Part shown: piece by piece, positions 7,584 to 15,215 of the stretch
Layout: the number at the start of each line of letters is the position of its first letter
Numbering within the stretch: the first letter of the stretch is position 1
Assembly (NCBI GenBank): GCA_016703265.1
Contig: JADJCK010000004.1
Location: forward strand, 1 to 64,000
Source of the DNA: a bacterium
Lineage (GTDB): Bacteria > Krumholzibacteriota > Krumholzibacteriia > LZORAL124-64-63
Direction: 5' to 3'
Length of the DNA stretch: 64,000 bases
Notes under the pieces: model-generated
What the model saw: only the letters and a program-made list of their open reading frames with translations
What the model was told of the DNA's origin: nothing
Databases searched by the model: none
Translations under genes and position numbers: made by a program

Positions 7584-9344
7584 TTACCGCACCAGCATCA
7601 ACTTCCGCGTCTCCGCATAATCGCCGGCCCGCAACCCCGCGAAGTAGACCCCCGACGGCAGCGGCAATCCGTGCGCATCGGTCGCCTCCCAGACCACGCG
7701 ATGCGTGCCCGCCGCCATCTCGCCATCCACGAGGCCGGCCACCTGCCGCCCCTGCAGGTCGAAGATGTCCAGCCGGCAACGGGCAGGCTGCGCCAGTTCG
7801 AAGGCGATCTCGGTGCGCGGGTTGAAGGGATTGGGCCACGAGCCCAGCAGGCGGGTCGCGTTGGTGGGCGTCTCGTCGACCGCCGAGGTGTCCTCGAGTT
7901 CGACGATGACGACCGTGGTGCCCGCGGCGGCGATGTCGACGTCGATGGTGCAGACGGTGGGCTCGCCCGTGGCGTCGACCTGGGCCAGCGTGCCGCCGGT
8001 GACGAGATAGCCGGCGGCGCCGTGCGGCATCGCCACCTGGATGCGCCCGTTCTCGAAGCGCTCCGCATAGCCGTTGTGGATCTCGACCTGGACCTGGTTG
8101 TGCATGCCGTCGTTGGCCGGCAGGTAATCCACGGTCAGGGTCTGCCCGTTGAGGCCGGCCTCGAGGGTGGGCCGCGGGTTCAGTTGGCCGTTGGCAAAGC
8201 GCACCAGGCGGAAGGGCCGGTTGGTGCCGCCCGCGTTGTCGGTCAGGATGTTGTAGGGCGCGGTCGCATCCTCGCGGTTCGAGTGCACGTGGCCGCCCAG
8301 CGCCATGTCGAGCCCCAGCGTCGCCAGGTTCAGCTGGCTGGCGAAATCGTAGTGGTACAGGAGCACCTTCGTGTCACGAGTGGTGGCCGCCAGGTCCATC
8401 TGCAGCCACAGCAGCTGGTGCGTGGTGAAGCTCGTGGCGCCGTAGTGCTCGAAGCGCCAGCCGTCGTAGTTGTCGTAGACTTCCATCGCGGCGAAGTGCA
8501 CCGGGCCGTAGTCGAAGCTGTAGTTCTGCGTGCGCAGCGGCGCGCCGATGGGCGGATTGTCGAGCCGCTTCCAGCCGAAGAAGCGCCACCAGGTGCGGCG
8601 CGAGGTGCCGTCGGGCGGCGGCGTGTCGTCCCAGCCTCCGATGTCGTGGTTGCCCGCGATCAGGTACACCGGCACCCGGAACTCGCGCAGTTGCTGCTGC
8701 CCGCGACTGTAGTGGCGCTTGCCGAGGTAGTCCTCCATCTCGCCGTCGTTGATGAAGTCGCCGGTGATCGCCGCGAAGGCCGGGTTGATGATGTTCACGT
8801 CGTTGATGATGTGCCGCAGGCTGATCGTGTTCGAACTGTCGGCGTCGGCCCCGCTCTCGTACCAGTAGAGATAGGTCGGCAGGTGCGTGTCGGTCAGCTG
8901 GACGAAGTAGAAGTCGTCGGGATACGCCGCCTGCACCTTGACCGCCTGGCGCGTGACATCGTTGAGGCCGCCGTTCGCCGTCACCCGCAGGTCGTACAGG
9001 TCGAGCACCGGCACCGACGGCACCTGGGCGGTCAGCGTCCACCAGAGCGTCGAGGCGTCGTAGCTCGAGGACTGCAGCGCCAGCGGGATGTTGAAGCCCC
9101 CGCGCTCGAGACTGGCGGTCCAGCCGGTCGTCGCCGGCGCGGCCGCGCAGGAGATCTCGAGGGTACCGCCGGGCAGCACGATCGACGGGATGTTGAGCAG
9201 CGGCTTCTGGATCACGGTGAGCGTGTCACCGAGGGCCCAGGGCTGGGCGTGGGCGGTAGTGCCCAGGAGGGCCACGGTGACCAAGGTGGCCAAGGCGAAC
9301 AAGTTGGCCAAATGGGCCACGCACGCGAAGCGGGAGGACTTCAT
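7584..9344 (-). CDS. Secreted calcineurin-like metallophosphoesterase with FlgD-like tag
   Basis: 586 residues. A signal peptide (ending TAHAQP) and an N-terminal beta domain lead to a metallophosphoesterase core from about 145. The metal-binding motifs are present in order: LTDTHLP, ITGDFINDGE, IAGNHDIGG, a LLYHYDF segment, and GGHVHSN. These ligate a two-metal centre that hydrolyses phosphoesters, here outside the inner membrane. A beta region follows, and the protein closes with the tag (WPNPFNPRTEIAFEL, DLQGRQVAGLVDG, PSGVYFAGL). The substrate is unknown; related secreted enzymes include purple-phosphatase-like and nucleotidase-like proteins. Confidence 0.92.
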   Translation of the reverse strand: MKSSRFACVAHLANLFALATLVTVALLGTTAHAQPWALGDTLTVIQKPLLNIPSIVLPGGTLEISCAAAPATTGWTASLERGGFNIPLALQSSSYDASTLWWTLTAQVPSVPVLDLYDLRVTANGGLNDVTRQAVKVQAAYPDDFYFVQLTDTHLPTYLYWYESGADADSSNTISLRHIINDVNIINPAFAAITGDFINDGEMEDYLGKRHYSRGQQQLREFRVPVYLIAGNHDIGGWDDTPPPDGTSRRTWWRFFGWKRLDNPPIGAPLRTQNYSFDYGPVHFAAMEVYDNYDGWRFEHYGATSFTTHQLLWLQMDLAATTRDTKVLLYHYDFASQLNLATLGLDMALGGHVHSNREDATAPYNILTDNAGGTNRPFRLVRFANGQLNPRPTLEAGLNGQTLTVDYLPANDGMHNQVQVEIHNGYAERFENGRIQVAMPHGAAGYLVTGGTLAQVDATGEPTVCTIDVDIAAAGTTVVIVELEDTSAVDETPTNATRLLGSWPNPFNPRTEIAFELAQPARCRLDIFDLQGRQVAGLVDGEMAAGTHRVVWEATDAHGLPLPSGVYFAGLRAGDYAETRKLMLVR

Positions 9345-9457
9345 CGGTTGCGATCCTGTCGCTGGGGAGGTTGGACGAGTGGTAATGATAGCAGGGTTGG
9401 GGAGTGGGGATCAACGTGGGTGGTGCGCGGACTCACGAGCGTTTCGGCCCGTGCGGA

Positions 9458-10402
9458 CTACCGGAACTGCCCACCACCCTCGACTGCGTGCCGCTCCAGC
9501 TGATCGATTGCGTCCACGATCAATCTGCGCGCTGTGATCGCAAAGGCTTCGATGCTCGGCGGCATCGACGCCAGCAGACCATTGGCGCAAGTATGGTGCC
9601 CCTGCTCCAGATCGAAAGGGCTCTGCACGAGTTGACGCAACCCCGAACCTGCACGCCCGGCCAACTGGCGCCATTCGTCGGGGAAGCTGCGGCGCAGTGC
9701 TGTTGCCCAAAGTTCGGGCCATTTCTCGAGGGCGGCTTCGTCTTCACCCGACGCAAGCCGGGCAAGGGCAATGACGCGTCCCAGGTCCTTGTTGCTCCGC
9801 TTGATGGACGGACGCCCCGCGAAGCCGCCCGACATTGTTTGGTGCCCGATTGTCGGATGCTCGAGCAGGTTGGCCAATGCCATCATCTCCGGACGGGCAA
9901 CCGCGAGTCCGAACGGTGTCGGGAGCGGATCGACCGTCGCGAGGGCCAGAAAGCCGAAGCTGCCGAGGCCCATGTGTCCGGCCTCGGTCGGCAATCGCAA
10001 CCACTTCAGATCCCGTTGAGCGGATGATTCGGGCACAGTGAGCAGTTCCAGAAACCACCCGGCGCGATCGGATCGCTGCAGGCGAACCGCAGGGAGTTCG
10101 TCCTCCGGAGTTTGCGCATCGCCCGGAGTCCTCCCCTGCGGTCCTTCCATAAATAGCCATCCGGCGGCAAGGAGTCGATTGGTGATCGCCGTACCCGCGG
10201 GCAGTGCCGCCATCCGCGGTGACAGCAGGCAATCGGCATCCTTGGTTCGCACCACCATCTCGCCTTGCGACGCGAAATAGCGGTATCCCGCGGCCAAACT
10301 GCCAATGATGATCATGCTCTGGCGACAATCCTCAGGCACCGCTTCGGCGATCTCACGTAGCACCCGCGATGGCGAGATTGCGTGGTATCCATCACCTGTC
10401 AT
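9458..10402 (-). CDS. AbiEii-like nucleotidyltransferase, putative toxin
   Basis: 314 residues, ATG at 10402 with GAGG nine bases before. It shows the minimal nucleotidyltransferase layout: IIGSLAAGYRYF (motif I, G-S), VVRTKDADCLL (the D-x-D metal pair), a following strand WFLELLTV, and SNKDLGRVIALARL, matching the K-D-L helix of AbiEii. AbiEii-type proteins transfer nucleotides to RNA and poison growth. The gene overlaps the upstream winged-helix gene by 11 bases, so the pair is co-translated, antitoxin first, as in abiEi-abiEii. Sequence similarity to AbiEii is limited to motifs, so toxin activity is inferred. Confidence 0.75.
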   Translation of the reverse strand: MTGDGYHAISPSRVLREIAEAVPEDCRQSMIIIGSLAAGYRYFASQGEMVVRTKDADCLLSPRMAALPAGTAITNRLLAAGWLFMEGPQGRTPGDAQTPEDELPAVRLQRSDRAGWFLELLTVPESSAQRDLKWLRLPTEAGHMGLGSFGFLALATVDPLPTPFGLAVARPEMMALANLLEHPTIGHQTMSGGFAGRPSIKRSNKDLGRVIALARLASGEDEAALEKWPELWATALRRSFPDEWRQLAGRAGSGLRQLVQSPFDLEQGHHTCANGLLASMPPSIEAFAITARRLIVDAIDQLERHAVEGGGQFR

Positions 10403-11423
10403 AGCGGGTCACCTCGTTCCGTCGCGACTCCAGGTGATCCAGGAGTTGCTGAGCCTGAACATCCAAGCGGGCGTCATGGAGATCAAGAAGGCACTCCACC
10501 GGGTCGACCACGAGTGCCCCGTCGTCAACGGTCTCGAAAAGGCTGACACGGCGCCTCAGGTAGTGGACGGCAAGCCTCACCGCGCGCTGCGGATCGCTGG
10601 TGGCGACAAGTCCCGGATCGAGTCTCTCCACCGGCAGAAGCTCGACGCCGGACAAAGGTGCGTGCACGCAGATGTCGAGCCGCGGAGCACTCACGATGTC
10701 CAGCGAGGGCATGTGGTGGCGGGCCCCGAAGACGCCACCGATGGCAAGATCGCAGCGCTCCAGTTGGCGCACCTTCCGTTCCAGGTATTCAGCCGAACGA
10801 GATTGTCCGGATCGATCTTCATACCGCATGGTCGTCCGCGCGGCAGAGGCCGTGACGAGCAGGCGACGCCAGGCTTCTTCGGGGAAGTATGCCAGTTCCA
10901 CGCGCCGATCGCGCGTGCGCGTGACGGCAGAGCCGAGCGAATGGAGAGCCGCCGCAACGGTGCGGTAGCTGCAGCCGACGGTCTTCGCGAGCCAATCCGC
11001 GGTCAGCGGCCCGGAACCGGCGTACCGCTGCTGCAGCAACACGCGCAGGACTTCCGATTGCATCGACGGGCGCGGCAATGGGAACGAGTGTGATCCGGCC
11101 GTCGTCGCGAGTCGCGTGATCTCTTCCCAGATCCGGATCGGGAGCTCGCTTGGGCGGCGAGCTTCCGGATCGGTTCCGGCAAAGACGATATGCAGGTTCC
11201 GGGCAACATCCTGGCGAAGTGCGGGGGCCAGACGCTCGAGTTGCTCGAGGACGGTTGCTTCGGAGAGCCTTGAGTTCACGAGCGCCAGGTACCCGCTCTT
11301 CCCGGGGTGCTCGCCCAGCAACTGCGCAAGCTGCACCAGCCCCGCCTGAACTTCGCGCAGAGCCGAGACATTCCACTTTACTTCCACAACCGAGCTATCG
11401 TCTTCACAATCAACGGGATACAC
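10392..11423 (-). CDS. AbiEi-like winged-helix regulator with N-terminal nuclease-like domain
   Basis: 343 residues. I place the start at the GTG at 11423, which has AAGGAG nine bases upstream. A longer reading to a TTG at 11498 would run through the promoter. Residues 1-115 contain SSVVEVKW and a long helix (REVQAGLVQLAQLL), reminiscent of the E-x-K core of PD-(D/E)xK nucleases, though the upstream aspartate spacing is short. A winged helix follows (LTADWLAKTVGCSYRTVAAA). The C-terminal 120 residues, with ALVVDPVECLLDLHDARLD, resemble the AbiEi C-terminal domain. It likely represses its own operon through the 19-bp repeats at 11472-11537 and neutralises the downstream transferase. Confidence 0.72.
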   Translation of the reverse strand: MYPVDCEDDSSVVEVKWNVSALREVQAGLVQLAQLLGEHPGKSGYLALVNSRLSEATVLEQLERLAPALRQDVARNLHIVFAGTDPEARRPSELPIRIWEEITRLATTAGSHSFPLPRPSMQSEVLRVLLQQRYAGSGPLTADWLAKTVGCSYRTVAAALHSLGSAVTRTRDRRVELAYFPEEAWRRLLVTASAARTTMRYEDRSGQSRSAEYLERKVRQLERCDLAIGGVFGARHHMPSLDIVSAPRLDICVHAPLSGVELLPVERLDPGLVATSDPQRAVRLAVHYLRRRVSLFETVDDGALVVDPVECLLDLHDARLDVQAQQLLDHLESRRNEVTRYDR

Positions 11424-11469
11424 TGGAAGACACTCCTTCGGCGTGACCACGTGAGCTCGCTGCCGATGC

Positions 11470-11498
11470 AGCATAGCAGAAATGATGCCGCATGTCAA
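11470..11498 (-). promoter_or_regulatory. Consensus sigma-70 promoter of the AbiE-like operon
   Basis: On the minus strand TTGACA (11498-11493), a 17-base spacer and TATGCT (11475-11470). Transcription would start near 11463, about 40 bases before the GTG start. Confidence 0.85.
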
Positions 11499-11539
11499 TA
11501 TTGCATCCGCATATCAATCATGCATCTTCATATCAATGA
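11472..11539. repeat. 19-bp-spaced operator repeats
   Basis: CATGTCAAT at 11491, CATATCAAT at 11510 and CATATCAAT at 11529 recur exactly every 19 bases, with similar GCATC-type sequence between. A fourth, degenerate copy (CATAGCAGA) sits at 11472. The 11491 copy contains the -35 box. Direct repeats two helical turns apart suit cooperative binding of the winged-helix protein encoded downstream. Confidence 0.75.
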
Positions 11540-11595
11540 TGGGCGCTCACGCCGCACGCTGTCGATGGGATCGCCGACATGCTATTCTGTACACG

Positions 11596-11955
11596 ATGCG
11601 TACCCCGCTCCTCCTCACCCTCCTGCTGCTCGGCTGCCTCCAGGCTGCGATCGCGCCTGTCACGTCGCCTGTCCAGGTCGAGCGGAGCCTGCAGTTGCGC
11701 GGCGGCCCCGTCGAGGCCCCGCCCGCGCCGGCCGACAACACGACCACGCTCAAGCGGCTGAACGATACGTCACGACAGTCGGCCCTGACCGGCGACGGGA
11801 AGCTGCAGAAGGGCATCCTCGCCGGGGCGCTGCACCATGTGCCCGCTGCTGATGCGGCGTCATCGCGAATGGACGTCGCCGGGCCGTCCACTGCCGAATC
11901 CATCCACCAGCGCCCGCCGAAGCCGCGGGCTCCGCCGTTCGCTCCTTCCTGCTAG
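11596..11955 (+). CDS. Small putative lipoprotein or secreted protein
   Basis: 119 residues. The ATG at 11596 starts a strong hydrophobic segment MRTPLLLTLLLLGCLQAAIA with a lipobox-like LLGC, followed by a proline- and alanine-rich, low-complexity polypeptide without a recognisable domain. There is no Shine-Dalgarno sequence. A TATTCT box ends seven bases before the ATG, which would give a leaderless mRNA. It diverges from the AbiE-like operon. Reality is moderately supported by the signal sequence only. Confidence 0.5.
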   Translation: MRTPLLLTLLLLGCLQAAIAPVTSPVQVERSLQLRGGPVEAPPAPADNTTTLKRLNDTSRQSALTGDGKLQKGILAGALHHVPAADAASSRMDVAGPSTAESIHQRPPKPRAPPFAPSC

Positions 11956-12030
11956 TCGCTGACGAATGTTCACCGTCGAAGTGATCAAGGCCACGGTCGG
12001 CCCGATGCCGGCCACAGGGAGGAGACTGCA

Positions 12031-12183
12031 ATGTCGAACCGCGAAGAACTCGATACCGACAGGAAGACCAGCGACCCGTCCAAGCCGAAGACGTGGCAGC
12101 AGAAGTATGGAGCCGCGCTGATGCTGGTCGGCTTTGGATTGCTGATGGTCCTGATGGTCGTGATGCAGAAGTCGATGCAGTAG
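12031..12183 (+). CDS. Small single-span membrane protein
   Basis: 50 residues with a very strong ribosome site (AGGGAGGAG six bases before the ATG). A charged, polar N-terminal half (EELDTDRKTSDPSKPKTW) is followed by one transmembrane helix rich in M, V and L (ALMLVGFGLLMVLMVVM) and a short basic tail. No family recognised. Small membrane proteins of this type often modulate a larger membrane complex, but nothing nearby identifies a partner. Confidence 0.72.
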   Translation: MSNREELDTDRKTSDPSKPKTWQQKYGAALMLVGFGLLMVLMVVMQKSMQ

Positions 12184-12228
12184 CGATGGTGCGGGTGGGC
12201 CGGAGGGGACTCCGGCCCACCGCTTGAC

Positions 12229-12242
12229 TTGCGCCGGCGCAA
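12229..12242. repeat. Intergenic palindrome, copy 2
   Basis: Perfect TTGCGCCGGCGCAA between the convergent ends of the 50-residue gene and the LVIVD protein gene. Confidence 0.9.
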
Positions 12243-12252
12243 TTGTCCCGAT

Positions 12253-13518
12253 TCAGCGGATCAGCGCCAGACTCACCGTCTCCACCATGCCCCCCGACTC
12301 GAGGCGCGCGAAGTAGCTGCCGGAGCCCACCGCGCGACCCGCCGCATCGCGCCCGTCCCAGTTCACCTGCTGCGATCCCGCAGGCAATCCGCCATCGACG
12401 AGCGTCCGCACGAGACGACCGGCCAGGTCGTGGACGCTCAACCGCACGTGCGATGCTTCTTGCAGTGCGAAGCGGATGGTCGTCCGGGGATTGAACGGAT
12501 TGGGCGCAGCGCCCAGATGCGCGCGGAGGCCTGCCACCGGCACGCGCGAGGTTTCCGCAAGAACTTCCAGCACCTGCACGCCGCTGCCGCCGCAGGCGAC
12601 CGCGACGTGGCGGCCAATCGCCTGCGCCTGGATCGCGAAGCCCACGGTGGCGAATGACGTGACGAGGGTAGGCGCCGCTGGATCCGCGACGGAGACGACG
12701 GCCAGGCCCGCGTCGCCGGCCGCCACCAGGGCCAGGTCGCCGACCAGGCTCACCTCCGTCGCGAGTCCGCTTGTCGGCAGGGTCGCCATCAGGAACGGCG
12801 CGCCCGGGTCGGCAACGTCGAGCAGCACCACGCCGCCGGTGCCGTCGGCCACCACGCAGAGATCGCCCGCGACCGCCAGGCCGTTGGCTTCGCCGGCGGT
12901 ATCGAAGAAGCCCACTTCCACCGGCAGCAGCGGATTGCCGACATCGATGATTCGCACGCCGGACAGGTAGTCGGCGACATAGGCGTACGCGCCCTGCACG
13001 ACCACGTCGCTGGCGAAGTCGGGCGTGTCCACGGCGCCGACGAGGAGCGGCGCGGCGGCATTGCTGATGTCGATCACGTGCAGGCCGAACGCCTTGTCCG
13101 CCACGTAGGCATGGGTGCCGGCGACATCGACGCTGAGGGCCAGGCCCGGGGTGTCGACGGCGCCCACCTCGACCAGGCTTGTCGGCGTGGACAGGTCGAT
13201 GATGCGCAGGCCCGACGTGCGGTCGACCAGGTACGCCAGGGAACCGACGATGACGGCGTTGCGCGCGAACGCCGGCGTGTCCAGGGTGTCGAGCGCCACG
13301 GGCGCCAGCGGGTCGGCCAGGTCGAGCAGCACGACGCCGGCATTGTGATCGGCCACCAGGCACAGGTTGCCGGACACCGCCACGCCGTACGCCTGGCCGG
13401 GAGTGTCGACGATCGAGGCCGGCAGCGGCGGCACCAGCACCTGGGCCGCGGCCGGCAAGGCGCACAGGGCCAGGAAGCTCGCGGCAGCGGCGGCGACCAC
13501 GAGGCGGCAGGGGGCCAT
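12253..13518 (-). CDS. Secreted LVIVD-repeat propeller protein with FlgD-like tag
   Basis: 421 residues. The signal peptide ends ALPAAAQ. Residues 35-330 consist of about seven LVIVD-type repeats of 42-44 residues (patterns such as GNLCLVADHNAGVVLLDLAD and YVADYLSGVRIIDVGNP), which fold as a beta-propeller. The end carries the tag: APNPFNPRTTIRFAL, HDLAGRLVRTLVDGG, VGSGSYFARLE. LVIVD proteins are extracellular or surface-exposed; the ligand is unknown. A very similar arrangement recurs in the frameshifted gene at 27459-29395. Confidence 0.9.
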   Translation of the reverse strand: MAPCRLVVAAAAASFLALCALPAAAQVLVPPLPASIVDTPGQAYGVAVSGNLCLVADHNAGVVLLDLADPLAPVALDTLDTPAFARNAVIVGSLAYLVDRTSGLRIIDLSTPTSLVEVGAVDTPGLALSVDVAGTHAYVADKAFGLHVIDISNAAAPLLVGAVDTPDFASDVVVQGAYAYVADYLSGVRIIDVGNPLLPVEVGFFDTAGEANGLAVAGDLCVVADGTGGVVLLDVADPGAPFLMATLPTSGLATEVSLVGDLALVAAGDAGLAVVSVADPAAPTLVTSFATVGFAIQAQAIGRHVAVACGGSGVQVLEVLAETSRVPVAGLRAHLGAAPNPFNPRTTIRFALQEASHVRLSVHDLAGRLVRTLVDGGLPAGSQQVNWDGRDAAGRAVGSGSYFARLESGGMVETVSLALIR

Positions 13519-13664
13519 GGTGACGTCCTCGGTTCAAGGAGAGAGGGTCGCGCCGGGCTGCTGGATCTGCGGCCCGGCCGTCGCTTCGCCATCTTATACC
13601 ATTTCTATACCATACGCAACGACAATCGTTTACGGCCTTTAATCACCTCATATGAATCATTCTA

Positions 13665-13692
13665 TTGCTTTTATGTCTAGCATATGTATAAT
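13665..13692 (+). promoter_or_regulatory. Promoter of the tandem SnoaL-like gene
   Basis: TTGCTT (13665-13670), a 16-base spacer and a perfect TATAAT (13687-13692) in an AT-rich stretch. The position rules out the ATG at 13652 as start and supports the GTG at 13748. Confidence 0.7.
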
Positions 13693-13747
13693 TTCTTCCC
13701 CGCTTGGGGCCCCAGGGAATCGACGGTTCAATGAGAGGAAGACAACC

Positions 13748-15151
13748 GTGAGGAAGACCTTCGGAACCACCGCGCTGCTCGCCTGCGCGTTGACGTTGCT
13801 GCTCGCTTCATCCGACGCCGAGGCTTCCAGCCTGGGTCGGCTGCACCGCGAGCGCCTGGAAGTCGGGCGCGCGCTCATCGAGGCCCAGTCCTCGAACTGG
13901 CAGGCGATCCTGCCGTACTACACCGCGGACATCGAGTACCACGACCCGGTCGTCGATATCTACGGCATCGACATGATGACGGAGTTCCTCGGTCGGCTGT
14001 TCACCAGCTCCGGGGACCTGGTCACGACCATCGAGGACGAGACCCTGCTCAACGGCGTGTACTCGGCGAGCTGGACGATGGTGGGCCAGTTCAACGGCGT
14101 TCCCTACAGCGCCAAGGGCATCTCGATCATCAAGTTCCGCGGCCTGAGCAAGCGCGTGTACTACCAGCGCGACTACTACTCAGAGAACGACATCATGATC
14201 AACATTCCCGGCCTCGACCAGGCGGCGATCGGGTTCCGGACGTACTACCGCTGCGCCGTGGATCCCACGTTCGAGTGCCCCCTCGAGACCGCCGCGACCA
14301 CGATCAAGCCGACGGACAACCTGCCGAGCGCGGACAAGAGCTGGAACTCGATTGTTTCGGCGATCCGGCTCCGTCGGGAGCGCCTGGAGATCGGCCGCGC
14401 TCTCATCGAGATCAACAACGCGGACTGGCAGTCGCTGCTGCCCTACTACACCAACGACATCGAGTACCACGACCCGATCGTCGACATCTACGGCATCGAC
14501 ACGCTGGTGCCGTTCCTGGGCCGGCTCTTCGCCAGCTCCGGGGATCTCATCACCACGGTCGAGGACGAGTCGCTGGTCGACGGTGTCTACACGGCGACCT
14601 GGACGATGGCCGGACTGTTCAACGGCATCCCGTACAGCGCCAAGGGCATGTCGATCCTGAAATTCCGCCCCGGGAGCGCGCAGGCCTACTACTCGCGGGA
14701 CTACTACACCGAGGGTGACATCATGGCCACCGTCCCGGGCCTGGACCAGGCGATCGGCGGGTTCCGCACGTACTACCGGTGCGCGGTGGATCCCACCTTC
14801 ACCTGCCCCCTGCCCCCGGCGGGGACCCTCGAGGCCGGGAACGGCAAGTCCGACGGCCCGCAGTCCGCCTCCGCGTTCAGCCTGCGGCAGAACGCGCCGA
14901 ACCCCTTCAACCCGACCACGGAGATCTCCTTCGTGGTGCCCGACGGGGGCGCGAACGTCTCGCTGCGCGTCTATGACATCACCGGGCGCCTGGTGCGGAC
15001 GCTGGTCGAGGGGAACGAGCCCGCGGGCACGCGGTCGGTCACCTGGTCCGGCGAGAACGACCGGGGGCAGCCGGTGCCCAGCGGTACGTACTTCTATCAC
15101 CTGACGGGGCCGTCGTTCTCCGAGAAGAAGAAGATGGTGTTGCTGAAGTAG
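13748..15151 (+). CDS. Secreted tandem SnoaL-like (NTF2-fold) protein with FlgD-like tag
   Basis: 467 residues. GTG start at 13748 with GAGGAAG about eight bases upstream and a signal peptide (TTALLACALTLLLASSDAEA). Two near-identical NTF2/SnoaL-like domains follow, about 30-180 and 205-355. Each repeats ERLEVGRALIE, LPYYT.DIEYHDP, DIYGID, FLGRLF.SSGDL, PYSAKG.SI and FRTYYRCAVDPTF.CPL. Single SnoaL-like domains are small-molecule-binding barrels in cyclases, isomerases and binding proteins; no polyketide context exists here. The C-terminus is the tag (APNPFNPTTEISFVV, DITGRLVRTLVEG, PSGTYFYHL). The strong similarity between the halves points to a recent internal duplication. Confidence 0.85.
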   Translation: MRKTFGTTALLACALTLLLASSDAEASSLGRLHRERLEVGRALIEAQSSNWQAILPYYTADIEYHDPVVDIYGIDMMTEFLGRLFTSSGDLVTTIEDETLLNGVYSASWTMVGQFNGVPYSAKGISIIKFRGLSKRVYYQRDYYSENDIMINIPGLDQAAIGFRTYYRCAVDPTFECPLETAATTIKPTDNLPSADKSWNSIVSAIRLRRERLEIGRALIEINNADWQSLLPYYTNDIEYHDPIVDIYGIDTLVPFLGRLFASSGDLITTVEDESLVDGVYTATWTMAGLFNGIPYSAKGMSILKFRPGSAQAYYSRDYYTEGDIMATVPGLDQAIGGFRTYYRCAVDPTFTCPLPPAGTLEAGNGKSDGPQSASAFSLRQNAPNPFNPTTEISFVVPDGGANVSLRVYDITGRLVRTLVEGNEPAGTRSVTWSGENDRGQPVPSGTYFYHLTGPSFSEKKKMVLLK

Positions 15152-15173
15152 CGGACGATGGAACGGAGAGGAT

Positions 15174-15210
15174 GAACCGGCCTCCTGGAGTCGATCCGGG
15201 GGGCCGGTTC
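15174..15210. terminator. Long hairpin between convergent genes
   Basis: A stem of about 16 bp built on GAACCGGCC / GGCCGGTTC with a five-base loop, between the stops at 15151 and 15216. It could terminate both directions, although no T-run follows. Confidence 0.6.
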
Positions 15211-15215
15211 CGTTC

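Noticed and set aside
11424..11498. TTG at 11498 as start of the AbiEi-like gene
   Set aside because: That TTG is the -35 hexamer of the promoter; the GTG at 11423 has AAGGAG at the right distance.
13652..13747. ATG at 13652 as start of the tandem SnoaL-like gene
   Set aside because: It lies upstream of the TATAAT box at 13687 and the encoded residues spoil the signal peptide; GTG at 13748 has a proper ribosome site.
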